From Bacteroidota bacterium (lineage in GTDB: Bacteria; Bacteroidota; Bacteroidia; UBA4408), in NCBI GenBank assembly GCA_963169745.1, contig CAUJCU010000011.1, positions 1 to 64,000 of the forward strand: a DNA stretch of 64,000 bases, in the 5' to 3' direction. The number at the start of each line of letters is the position of its first letter. Positions within the stretch are counted from its first letter, which is position 1. Of this stretch, positions 56,701 through 64,000 are shown piece by piece. The position numbers were made by a program, and so were the translations under genes. The notes below the pieces were generated by a model. It ran no database searches. It had not been told where the DNA came from and saw nothing but the letters and a program-made list of their open reading frames with translations.

Positions 56701-57111
56701 TATTCAGGAGCAAATAACCCTATTTATATTGTGAGAGAGAAAAACAGAGAGGAAATTTATAATGCCATTAATTTTACAATTCCAGAATCAGAGTTTGTTT
56801 TGTATGAGATTAAGGGAAATAAATTCCCTGTGGGTATTTATATGGGTGATAAATTACCGCCATTTTCAAAAAACATTGTGTCATTAAACAAAGGAGATAT
56901 TTTTTACATTTTCTCTGATGGCTATGCCGACCAGTTTGGTGGACCATTTTCTAAAAAATTGAAATACAATCAATTAAAAAGGTTTATATTGGAGTCGGCT
57001 ACATTAACAATGGAAGATCAGAAAACCTATCTGGAACAAAAACTTATGAACTGGAAAGGAGATTTGGAACAGGTAGATGATATTTTAGTAATTGGGGTGA
57101 GATTAACATAG
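53779..57111 (+). CDS. Propeller sensor with SpoIIE-type serine phosphatase
   Basis: The product has about 1110 residues. Upstream of the first ordinary start (TTG 53878) the frame encodes a perfect signal peptide (NKYILILCFSYCFYLNVYGQ) but contains no ATG, GTG or TTG; an ATT at 53779 or 53782 is the likely initiator. Domains: two-component-regulator propeller repeats (EDIEGNLWLSTENGIS, EEDQGNLWLSTKYDG), a Y_Y_Y domain, one membrane helix (PWYRTILAYIIYSFLAAGF), a coiled coil, and a SpoIIE/PP2C domain (PKDIVSGDFYW, VDCTGHGVPGAFMSMMG, DGYADQFGG). It senses outside the membrane and dephosphorylates Ser/Thr targets inside; no anti-sigma gene is nearby. Confidence 0.88.
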   Translation: MITLNKYILILCFSYCFYLNVYGQKQAPSYGYPLVQNFTSKQYLIGNNNWCAAQDGLGNMYFANSQGVLKYDGVRWFTFQTPAEALSLSYDSITQTIYVGCTNDFGLLKINSKGQTEYQSLVDNRKPNTNIGDVWDCFATPKGIFFNTANELYRYKDGNIKKWTSRTGFYKIFYSNNKLFVVEKETGLFCLENNQLLYIQGSEIFSKNRPCFIGNIKTDTSSYFLSTKDFNLYGFKLTKSKDGYGAKFDPLSTKTSSLFSDNFIYNGVVLKDNRIALTNINHGIFILDKEGRLLNQFTVQNGLVSDAINHIFEDIEGNLWLSTENGISLLMYTLPSYKLSEGKDITGFVESFAKLDNELYVGTSIGLFKFDTIENSFSKVNFPSAYIKKIIKIPGESALMVICSYGIYKLTSMGYSILNNAIANIWTGINSKRNNQLYFIGHDNGLAVFIYEGGMLKLVSQVPNINYSINLITEEDQGNLWLSTKYDGIIYLLSSNFDLSKKTNYINYITYGVESGLPNLNANRLYVFEQETIVATYDGIYKLDKSKISANPSIQELADLRFSKYTKINPFNTIPNIQVETLIPEEKNNLWLTALFPNGRRELGKIVWNNQKTSKWIAAPFKVIAKERINEIFPDSNYVWFGGTDIVYCFNKQKKYNFNKKFNSNINLILSNNDTIFNGIYYKTITSEARSFNVPALKQPDALIQSFPYQYNDFTFYFSANSFVANATVKFSFILEGEDKAWSEWTNDVSKSYMNLSEGKYIFLVKAQNIFGTESTISSYEFTVLPPWYRTILAYIIYSFLAAGFIYSTVVISTRSLNKIIKNQTAEIQFKKDEIEKKNNEIMDSLNYAKRIQDAIMPSNEYVKTMFPDSFVFFKPKDIVSGDFYWAHYRDNHAIIAAVDCTGHGVPGAFMSMMGNDYLNDIIVDSKENSTDRILNKMRTGIIKALKQRGESGEAKDGMDMSIVNLDINNNIIEYSGANNPIYIVREKNREEIYNAINFTIPESEFVLYEIKGNKFPVGIYMGDKLPPFSKNIVSLNKGDIFYIFSDGYADQFGGPFSKKLKYNQLKRFILESATLTMEDQKTYLEQKLMNWKGDLEQVDDILVIGVRLT

Positions 57112-57114
57112 ACA

Positions 57115-58140
57115 ATGCCAGAAAAGAATGACTATTGGTTAATAGTAAAGAAAATTACAGGTAAACGCTTTCTGAACGCATTAGCGCTGTACGTGTCCTA
57201 TATCCTTTCAAAACATCTAAAAATAGAAACGCACTGGGGGCTTCCGGCAAGTATTTCCATTGAACCTACAACTTCTTGTAATTTAAGGTGCCCGGAGTGT
57301 CCAAGCGGTTTGCGTTCATTTACCAGACCAACCGGAATGTTGCAAGAAGAACTGTTTAAAAAAATTATTGACGAGTTGCACAGTTCATTAATTTATTTGA
57401 TTTTTTATTTTCAGGGAGAGCCCTATCTAAATCCTAATTTTTTGAATATGGTTACCTATGCAAAAGAAAAAAACATATACACTGCCACCAGCACCAATGC
57501 TCATTATTTAACCAACGAAAACTGCAAAAAGACCATTTTGTCGGGGCTTAATAGATTGATTATTTCTATTGACGGCACAACACAAGAAACCTATCAATCC
57601 TACCGCATTGGTGGAAATTTGAATAAAGTTATTGAGGGAACAAAGAACATGATTAAATGGAAAAAGGAAATGAAGTCAGCTACCCCTCATTTAATATTTC
57701 AGTTCTTAGTGGTTAGGCCAAACGAGCACCAAGTTGAAGAGGTAAAACAACTGGCTGCTGAACTTGGAGTGGATGAAGTAAGATTTAAAACAGCTCAAAT
57801 TTATAATTATAAGCACGGAAACCGATTGATTCCACAAAATGAAAAGTTTTCACGATACAAGAGAAACGCAGATGGAACTTATTCTATTGTAAACAAAATG
57901 TTGAATCATTGCTGGAAAATGTGGCATTCTGCTGTAGTTACCTGGGATGGGAAAGTGGTACCTTGTTGTTTTGACAAAGACGCCCATCATGTTATGGGAA
58001 ATATACAAAATCAAAGTTTTTCTGAAATATGGAGAGGGCAGCCTTACCGCCATTTTAGAGCATTGCTGTCCAAAAGTCGCTCCCATATAGATATGTGTAA
58101 AAACTGTACAGAGGGCACTAAGGTTTTTACTTCGTCCTAA
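57115..58140 (+). CDS. Radical SAM protein with SPASM domain
   Basis: The product has 341 residues. The radical SAM 4Fe-4S site is CNLRCPEC (near residue 53), with the SAM-binding GEPYLNP. A C-terminal SPASM-type Cys cluster (HCWKMW, VPCCFDKD, MCKNCTEG) binds additional iron-sulfur clusters. SPASM enzymes commonly modify peptides or proteins, and some act on small molecules. No short precursor-peptide gene was found within a few hundred bases. It begins 3 bases after the sensor/phosphatase gene, so it is in the same transcript. The substrate is unknown. Confidence 0.88.
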   Translation: MPEKNDYWLIVKKITGKRFLNALALYVSYILSKHLKIETHWGLPASISIEPTTSCNLRCPECPSGLRSFTRPTGMLQEELFKKIIDELHSSLIYLIFYFQGEPYLNPNFLNMVTYAKEKNIYTATSTNAHYLTNENCKKTILSGLNRLIISIDGTTQETYQSYRIGGNLNKVIEGTKNMIKWKKEMKSATPHLIFQFLVVRPNEHQVEEVKQLAAELGVDEVRFKTAQIYNYKHGNRLIPQNEKFSRYKRNADGTYSIVNKMLNHCWKMWHSAVVTWDGKVVPCCFDKDAHHVMGNIQNQSFSEIWRGQPYRHFRALLSKSRSHIDMCKNCTEGTKVFTSS

Positions 58141-58188
58141 TCATTTTTTTATGACAGAATTAAAAACCTATATTTTTTTTTATAACTA

Positions 58189-58220
58189 TTGCAAATATTC
58201 AATTAAATAGTGTAGGTTTG
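58189..58220 (+). promoter_or_regulatory. Promoter of the DUF3276 gene
   Basis: TTG (58189-58191), 21 bases, TAGGTTTG (58213-58220). The spacer is slightly long, but the -7 box is exact. It overlaps an in-frame TTG at 58218, which argues that the true start is ATG 58254. Confidence 0.5.
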
Positions 58221-58253
58221 TATGAACCAGAAAATAAAATAATAAAAATTAAA

Positions 58254-58640
58254 ATGGAAGAATTTGATAACAGAGGGGCTGAAAAGAAAGATAAAAATCT
58301 AATCTTTGGTCAGCAAGTAAAGGCCGGTAAACGTGTATATTTTATTGACGTTAGGGCAACCAATAAAGGAGACTATTATTTATCCGTTACAGAGAGCAGG
58401 AAAAAACTGGATCAGGATGGAAGAATGACTTTTGAAAAAAGTAAAGTCTTTTTGTATAAAGAGGATTTTGATAAATTTACTACCTCTTTAAATGAGGCTA
58501 TTGATTTTATTAAAAAGGAGCAACCTTTTGACCCTGCCGAATATGCTGAAAGAAGAAAACATTATATGGAAGAAAGAGGCGGGAATAATTTAAACAACAG
58601 TACCGAGTCAGGGAAAGATATTTCTTTTGAGGATTTGTAA
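58254..58640 (+). CDS. PUR-alpha-like nucleic-acid-binding protein (DUF3276)
   Basis: The product has 128 residues, a DUF3276 protein with one PUR repeat fold: IFGQQVKAGKRVYFIDVRAT, DYYLSVTESRKK, VFLYKEDFDKFTTSLNEAIDFI. Related bacterial proteins bind single-stranded DNA or RNA as dimers. The C-terminal 30 residues are polar and likely disordered. ATG 58254 was chosen because the promoter overlaps the earlier TTG at 58218. The gene stands alone, and its cellular role is not established. Confidence 0.85.
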   Translation: MEEFDNRGAEKKDKNLIFGQQVKAGKRVYFIDVRATNKGDYYLSVTESRKKLDQDGRMTFEKSKVFLYKEDFDKFTTSLNEAIDFIKKEQPFDPAEYAERRKHYMEERGGNNLNNSTESGKDISFEDL

Positions 58641-58873
58641 AATTGGTTTAATTCTGATTATTAAAAGGAAAACCAAAATTAATTTGCCCATTTTATTTTA
58701 ACCGTTTTTATTGGTATTGCAGCCTTTTATTTGGGTGTAAATGAATAAAAGGGTTAGTTGGTGAAGTTTTTGAATGATATAGAATCTTTCAAAGAAGGGT
58801 TATATGAAGTATTATCTTAAACTTATGCTTTTTCAATACTATCGTGCTTAATAAATATATTTTAGGGATGAGT

Positions 58874-61405
58874 TTATTCCACGACAACTTTTGTGGTGCT
58901 TTGCATTCCTTCAGATGTGTTTATTTTTACCATGTATATACCTTTCGGCAAATTGAGGCCGAGAGTTAGATTTTGTTGATTATAAAACTCTTTTGTATAA
59001 ACAGGAGCCCCTGTTTCATTAATAATTTGCAGGTTTAATTTGCTGTAAATTTTATCAAGCATCACAGTAAAACCGCTATTTGTTGGATTAGGATAAACTT
59101 GAATAGCAGTATGGTTGTTGTAGATATTTTTTACACCAACACTAAAAGGTGATTCTATTAATTTTGTATAAATAGGCTTAGCTCCATTAACACCTGAAAA
59201 ATTTGACTTTAAAACAAATGAAGATGAGTTTGGATTATATTCAAATACAATTCCCATTCCATAAGCACCACCATTAGTTGTCATTCCATATAATTTCCCG
59301 TTACTAGCCAACATTAAACTCCCTTGAGGGAATGCTCCATGGTTTGCTCCATCAAAATCAAGCTTTTTGATATACATGTTTGTTGTTGGGTCATACTCAA
59401 ACAAAACGCCCCAGTTGTTTGTTCCTCCTTTGTATGTCATCCCATAGAGTTTATTATTGTTAGCTGATGTTAAGCTGCCCAAAGGTAATGAACCATTACT
59501 GGCACCGTCAAAATCAAGTTTTTTGACAAAAGTATTAGCGGTAAAATTATACTCAAATAAAATACCCAAATCATTTGTTCCTCCGTAAGAAGTCATTCCA
59601 TACAAATTATTGTTGCTTGCTTGCGTTACGCTCCCGTTGGGGTAGCTCCCATAATTTGTACCATTAAAATTAAGTTTTTTGGTGTAAGTATCAGTTGCAA
59701 TATCGTACTCAAAAAAAGTCCCCAAGTTATATGTACCTCCTGAATAGGTCATTCCGTATAATTTACCGTTGCTTGCTTGCATTAAACCTCCGGTAGGGTA
59801 TGCTCCATTGCTTGCCCCATTAAAATCCAGTTTCTTTGTAAAAGTATTTGTTAATGGGTCATATTCAAATAATATACCCGAGTTACTTGCGCCTCCATAA
59901 TAGGTCATTCCATATAAATTTCCGTTGCTTGCCAGCACTAAATCACCTACAGGGTATGCTCCGGTGCTTACCCCATTAAAATCAAGTTTCTTGGAGTAGG
60001 TAAATGTAAGTGGGTCGTATTCAAACAGAACACCTACGTTACTTGTACCTCCTTGATTGGATACACCATACATCTTGTTGTTAGGGGCAAATATTAGACT
60101 CCCTTGAAGGTTCTTAGCCCCTTGAGTTTGTGCAAAGTCAATTTTTATAGTATAGATATTCGACATTGTATTAAACTCAAACAACACCCCTAAATTATTA
60201 GGTCCCCCCCAATAAGTCATTCCATAAAGGTTGCCATTATTAGCTTGCATTAAACTTCCCTCAGGATTTGCACCGTTAGCAGCATAATTAAAATCAATTT
60301 TTTTAGTATAAAAAGAAGAGTTGGGGTTGAATTCAAATAACACACCTGCCATATACATTCCTCCTTTTGAAGTCATGCCATACAAACTGCCATTATTGGC
60401 TAGCATCAAACTACCTTTAGGGGAGGAGCCAAGGTAGTTGCCATCAAATTCAAGTTTTTTAGTATAGACAGAAGTTGTAAGGTCGTATTCAAATAAAACA
60501 CCTAAACTATCTAGTGTGTTTTTCTTTGTCAATCCATACAGCTTACCATTGCCTGCTTGTGTTAATCCGCCAGTGGGTTCACCACCATTGTTTGCTATAT
60601 TAAAATCTAATTTTTTTGTATAAGTAGATGTTGTAATGTTGTATTCAAATAATACTCCAATATTGTTCACTCCACCAAACTGAGTTGTACCATATAAATT
60701 GCTGTTGCTTGCTTGTATTAAGTTATCATTGGGCTTATCACCATAATTAACGCCATCAAAATCGAGTTTCTTGATATATGTAGAAGTTGCAGGATTGAAC
60801 TCAAACAAGACGCCTTTGTTGTTTAACCCTCCTAATTGAGTTACACCATATAAATTACCATTATTAGCCTGTATTAAACTTCCTTTTGGGCTCGCCCCAT
60901 TGCTTACACCGTTAAAATCAAAAATCTTGGTATAGGTAGAGGTTGTAGGGTCGAATTCAAATAATACACCCCAATTATTGGCTCCTCCAAACTGGGTCAT
61001 ACCATATAGTTTTCCGTTTATGGCTTGCAATAAGTTACCACTTGGGCTCGCCCCATTGCTAGTACCGTCAAAGTCAAATTTATTAATGTATATAGCATTA
61101 ACAGGATCGTATTCGAACAAAACGCCTAAATTGCTTAATCCACCAGCAGAAGTCATTCCATATAATTTACCGTTACTGCTTTGTATTAAGCCTCCTTGAG
61201 GGTATGCCCCACTTATGTCACACGGAAAAGTTTTTTCAACTGTAAGGCTTCCATTAAAGTCAGTTTTAAAAAGTACCCCATTGTTATCAGCACCACCCTC
61301 GCTAGTAACACCATATAAAATCCCTTGAGCCTGTGTCTTAGTTGGCAGTATGGCACATAGAATGATTAGTCCTAAAAAAAGACTATTAAAGATTGTTTTT
61401 TTCAT
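58874..61405 (-). CDS. GloVer-repeat T9SS cargo protein
   Basis: The product has 843 residues. A signal peptide (ending KTQAQG) is followed by 14 tandem units of about 52 residues, each with a LYGMTxxGG...GVLFEYD core, the choice-of-anchor GloVer repeat. They should form several beta-propeller-like blades. A type A sorting domain closes the protein (VYPNPTNSGFTVML, GIYMVKINTSEG, ending KVVVE). It is presumably secreted by T9SS. A TATATTTG box lies 23 bases upstream. The ligand is unknown. Confidence 0.9.
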   Translation of the reverse strand: MKKTIFNSLFLGLIILCAILPTKTQAQGILYGVTSEGGADNNGVLFKTDFNGSLTVEKTFPCDISGAYPQGGLIQSSNGKLYGMTSAGGLSNLGVLFEYDPVNAIYINKFDFDGTSNGASPSGNLLQAINGKLYGMTQFGGANNWGVLFEFDPTTSTYTKIFDFNGVSNGASPKGSLIQANNGNLYGVTQLGGLNNKGVLFEFNPATSTYIKKLDFDGVNYGDKPNDNLIQASNSNLYGTTQFGGVNNIGVLFEYNITTSTYTKKLDFNIANNGGEPTGGLTQAGNGKLYGLTKKNTLDSLGVLFEYDLTTSVYTKKLEFDGNYLGSSPKGSLMLANNGSLYGMTSKGGMYMAGVLFEFNPNSSFYTKKIDFNYAANGANPEGSLMQANNGNLYGMTYWGGPNNLGVLFEFNTMSNIYTIKIDFAQTQGAKNLQGSLIFAPNNKMYGVSNQGGTSNVGVLFEYDPLTFTYSKKLDFNGVSTGAYPVGDLVLASNGNLYGMTYYGGASNSGILFEYDPLTNTFTKKLDFNGASNGAYPTGGLMQASNGKLYGMTYSGGTYNLGTFFEYDIATDTYTKKLNFNGTNYGSYPNGSVTQASNNNLYGMTSYGGTNDLGILFEYNFTANTFVKKLDFDGASNGSLPLGSLTSANNNKLYGMTYKGGTNNWGVLFEYDPTTNMYIKKLDFDGANHGAFPQGSLMLASNGKLYGMTTNGGAYGMGIVFEYNPNSSSFVLKSNFSGVNGAKPIYTKLIESPFSVGVKNIYNNHTAIQVYPNPTNSGFTVMLDKIYSKLNLQIINETGAPVYTKEFYNQQNLTLGLNLPKGIYMVKINTSEGMQSTTKVVVE
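59160..61320 (-). repeat. Fourteen in-frame repeats of about 156 bp
   Basis: The region codes for the 14 GloVer units. At DNA level the units are similar but not identical; the LYGMT and LFEYD segments are most conserved. Boundaries are approximate. Such arrays are prone to unequal recombination and assembly collapse. Confidence 0.85.
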
Positions 61406-61761
61406 GACCCTTTTTATTAATACTTAAACAAATATAATTATTAATAAATAAATATGGAGTCATTTTATCTTGTTTAAAAAACTGAAATTCAAATAGGTAA
61501 TATCTACAATGTGCGGTTTTATTTTTTTAAAAAACTCGGGTAATTCAAGTATAAAATGTTTTTAATCCAGATTTTATAAAAGAAATAATTTAAAGGGTTT
61601 TCTTGTAGCTTTAGATAATAATTTTTTAGTTGCAAACAGATAGACGAAACCCTTAGCTAGAGTATCTCTTGAATTGATATAAAAAATGTACATTCGGTAA
61701 AGCGTTGCATAGACTACATACGTCTTTAAACCTATTTATTTAGATAATTTTATTTAGGGTA
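61406..61761. other. Intergenic region without a recognised gene
   Basis: The 356 bases between alaS and the GloVer gene hold a TATATTTG -7 box (61429-61436, minus) for the GloVer gene, without a matching -33 element. I see no coding frame, tRNA or clear terminator for alaS. Confidence 0.5.
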
Positions 61762-64000
61762 TTACTCTTTAAAAGCTGATGCAATTGCTTTCTCAATACC
61801 ATTAATAAAAGTACCACCTGCTGTTGCAAATGTTGGACTGCCACCACCACCACCTTGTATTTCTTTAGCAAGATTCTTTACTATATGAGCTGCATTCCAT
61901 TTTTTATCTTGAACTAAGTCATCGCTCAGAGCCACAAAAATCTGAGCTTTTTCTTGAATTACAGCACCTAAAACGATGTATGAACAAGGAGTTTGTTTAA
62001 GCTGAAAACAGAGATCTTTAATTATATCTGACGATGGGAGTTCAATAATCCCTTTAATTACATTAACGCTATTGATTTGAACGGCCTGTTTCTGCAGATT
62101 GCCTTTAATTTCTTTAGCTTTATCGCGCAATAAATGTTCAACCTGTTTTTGAAGTTTAGTGTTCTCCTCTAAAAATGACTCTATACTTTTAACAATCTCT
62201 TTAGGGTTCTTCAAACTTTCTTTAATGGCGTTAAGAATACTTAATTGGTCGTTCATAAAAGTTTCAGCACCTTCGGCTGTATAAGCTTCAATGCGTCTTA
62301 CCCCTGCTGCAACAGCACTTTCAGAAATTATTTTAAACAGTCCTATTTGTCCGGTGTGTTTAACATGGGTGCCTCCACATAACTCAATACTGTAATTCTT
62401 ATCAAAGGTAACAACCCGCACAAGGTCTCCATATTTTTCACCAAAAAGAGCCATAGCTCCCTTTTTTCGGGCATCTTCAAGAGTCATTAATTCAACCTGC
62501 AAGGGAATATTTTCACGAATCTTTTTATTCACCAGAAGTTCAATAGCAATAATTTCATCTTGTGATAATTTAGCAAAATGAGAAAAATCAAAGCGTAGGT
62601 ATTTATCATTTACCAAACTCCCTTTTTGCTCTACATGAGTTCCCAAAATATTACGTAAAGCAGCGTGCATAAGGTGTGTAGCAGAGTGATTATTTTCTGT
62701 TTTTTGCCGTTCTTTTTCATTTACCTGCGCGGTAAAAACAGTATTTATATCCTGGGGCAACGTATCGGTAAAATGAATGGTTATCCCATTCTCCTTTTTT
62801 GTGTCAGTAATAAGCACATGTTCCTTTTCGTTACTCAGAATCCCTTTGTCGCCTACTTGCCCCCCACTTTCTGCATAAAAGGGAGTACAGCTCAAAACAA
62901 GCTGAAAGTATTCTTTATTCTTAGTTTTTACCTTACGATATTTTATAATTTCAGTATCTGTTTGTAATAAATCATATCCAACAAAAACAGACTCTGCTTT
63001 TTTATCTAAAATTATCCAATCATCAGTATCTATGGTTGCAGCAGATCTAGATCGTTCTTTTTGTTGAGCCATACATTGCGCAAACTCATCCATATTTACG
63101 TGTAAATTTTGTTCCCTTGCCATAAGTTGTGTAAGATCAATAGGAAATCCATACGTATCATACAGTTCAAAAGCAAAAGAGCCCTCTATTTCGGTTTTTT
63201 TTAAGCTTGCTAAGTGGTTATTAAAACGAATAATACCATTTCCTAATGTTCTTAAAAAAGCAGTTTCTTCTTCTCTAATTACATTCGTGATTAGTTCTTG
63301 TTGTGCTTTTAATTCAGGAAAAAACGACCCCATTTCTTGAACCAAAACAGAGACCATACGCCATAAAAAGGGCTCTTTAAGATCTAAAAAAGTATAGTAG
63401 TATCTTACTGCCCTACGAAGTATTCTACGTATTACATACCCAGCCTTATTATTGCTTGGTAACTGCCCATCGGCAATTGCAAAGGAAATAGCACGAATAT
63501 GGTCGCTCAGAACACGAATTGCAATATCTGTTTTTTCAGAAACCCCATATTTTTTGTTGGAATGGCTTGCTACAAATTGTATTAAAGGCTGAAATACTCC
63601 GGTTTCATAATTACTATTTTTCCCGGTTATAGCACGACAAAGGCGCTCAAACCCCATGCCTGTATCAACATGCTTTTTAGGAAGTTTAACTAAAGAACCG
63701 TCAGCCCTTCGTTCAAACTCCATAAACACATTGTTCCATATTTCAATAACCTGTGGGTGATCATTATTAACCAACAAAGCACCATTCACCTGTGCGCGAT
63801 CCACATCGTTTCGTAAGTCAATATGTATTTCTGTACACGGCCCACAAGGTCCGGTATCGCCCATTTCCCAAAAATTATCTTTTTTATTTCCTTTTAAAAT
63901 TCGGTTTGGGGCTACCCACAATGCCCAGTTATCATACGACTCTTGATCAAAAGCTAAACCATCTTTTTGGTCACCTTCAAATACGGTTACATATAACCTT
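61762..64000 (-). CDS. alaS: Alanyl-tRNA synthetase, 5' end beyond the window
   Basis: About 745 C-terminal residues are visible; the frame stays open to the right edge, so the start is outside. Present are the end of the catalytic domain (FWEMGDTGPCGPCTEIHID), the tRNA-recognition helices, the editing domain with zinc-binding NHSATHLMHAAL and ELCGGTHVKHTGQIG, and the C-Ala/DHHA1 tail (GGGGGSPTFATAGG). The tail glycine motif reads GGGGGSP rather than the more common GGGGGGRP. The enzyme charges tRNA-Ala and clears mischarged Ser or Gly. Only the missing start limits the call. Confidence 0.97.
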   Translation of the reverse strand, partial: RLYVTVFEGDQKDGLAFDQESYDNWALWVAPNRILKGNKKDNFWEMGDTGPCGPCTEIHIDLRNDVDRAQVNGALLVNNDHPQVIEIWNNVFMEFERRADGSLVKLPKKHVDTGMGFERLCRAITGKNSNYETGVFQPLIQFVASHSNKKYGVSEKTDIAIRVLSDHIRAISFAIADGQLPSNNKAGYVIRRILRRAVRYYYTFLDLKEPFLWRMVSVLVQEMGSFFPELKAQQELITNVIREEETAFLRTLGNGIIRFNNHLASLKKTEIEGSFAFELYDTYGFPIDLTQLMAREQNLHVNMDEFAQCMAQQKERSRSAATIDTDDWIILDKKAESVFVGYDLLQTDTEIIKYRKVKTKNKEYFQLVLSCTPFYAESGGQVGDKGILSNEKEHVLITDTKKENGITIHFTDTLPQDINTVFTAQVNEKERQKTENNHSATHLMHAALRNILGTHVEQKGSLVNDKYLRFDFSHFAKLSQDEIIAIELLVNKKIRENIPLQVELMTLEDARKKGAMALFGEKYGDLVRVVTFDKNYSIELCGGTHVKHTGQIGLFKIISESAVAAGVRRIEAYTAEGAETFMNDQLSILNAIKESLKNPKEIVKSIESFLEENTKLQKQVEHLLRDKAKEIKGNLQKQAVQINSVNVIKGIIELPSSDIIKDLCFQLKQTPCSYIVLGAVIQEKAQIFVALSDDLVQDKKWNAAHIVKNLAKEIQGGGGGSPTFATAGGTFINGIEKAIASAFKE

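Noticed and set aside
58641-58873. Possible hairpin TTGGTTT/AAACCAA after the DUF3276 gene as a terminator
   Set aside because: Seven AT-rich pairs with a loop of about 20 bases and no T-run; not convincing.
59160-61320. Regular repeats that could suggest a CRISPR array or satellite
   Set aside because: Units are about 156 bp, stay in frame, and encode a known protein repeat; there are no short identical repeats with unique spacers.

Overview
This window is a piece of a Bacteroidota chromosome. The evidence is an AT-rich sequence, several Bacteroidota-type promoters (TTG or TTTG, 18-21 bases, then TAnnTTTG), and almost no Shine-Dalgarno sequences. Lineage-typical genes agree: type IX secretion (T9SS) parts PorW/SprE, PorZ and PorP/SprF, T9SS cargo with C-terminal sorting domains, an LpxC-FabZ fusion, a GH3/beta-lactamase fusion, Omp28 and DUF6029 proteins, and a PUR-alpha-like DUF3276 protein. 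I cannot place it more finely. I saw no rRNA, tRNA, CRISPR array, insertion sequence or prophage.

Layout. 1-231: 5' part of a secreted propeller-type protein. 524-8113: metallo-hydrolase, Kup potassium transporter, lipoamide dehydrogenase, PorW, TatD nuclease. 8323-13168 (minus): ribosomal protein L25, PRPP synthetase, GH3/beta-lactamase fusion. 13376-17567: two SGNH proteins and an MBOAT acyltransferase, probably an envelope O-acetylation operon. 17862-18863 (minus): a T9SS cargo gene broken by one in-frame stop. 19023-26867: HD-domain phosphohydrolase, lpxD, lpxC/fabZ, lpxA, an ABC ATPase, an alpha/beta hydrolase and a CtpA-like protease.

27386-35450 is the most distinctive part. A clear promoter precedes tandem genes for tryptophanase and tyrosine phenol-lyase. 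Next comes a NorC-like cytochrome c and a NorB-like heme-copper protein in which the position of one FeB histidine and its nearby glutamates is not conserved, and one low-spin heme histidine is Met. Then come a small Cys-motif membrane protein, a Met/His-rich lipoprotein and a TonB-dependent receptor carrying the CxxxM and HxM motifs of the copper importer OprC. The block combines amino-acid cleavage, an atypical NO- or oxygen-active enzyme and copper acquisition. This is the best candidate for undescribed biology here.

35465-45871 is mostly minus strand: metF, ubiX, a TlpA-DUF6029-Omp28-barrel envelope cluster, psd, glutamate dehydrogenase, an MFS transporter, a TPR protein (plus strand) and recO. 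45871-53700 (minus) is a T9SS region: porZ overlapping recO, a DUF4296 lipoprotein, PorP/SprF, and a 1331-residue PKD/SBBP protein with a type B sorting domain. 53779-58640 (plus) holds a propeller/SpoIIE-phosphatase sensor with no ordinary start codon, a radical SAM/SPASM protein and the PUR-like protein. 58874-61405 (minus) is a 14-repeat GloVer T9SS cargo protein. 61762-64000 (minus) is alaS, cut by the right edge.
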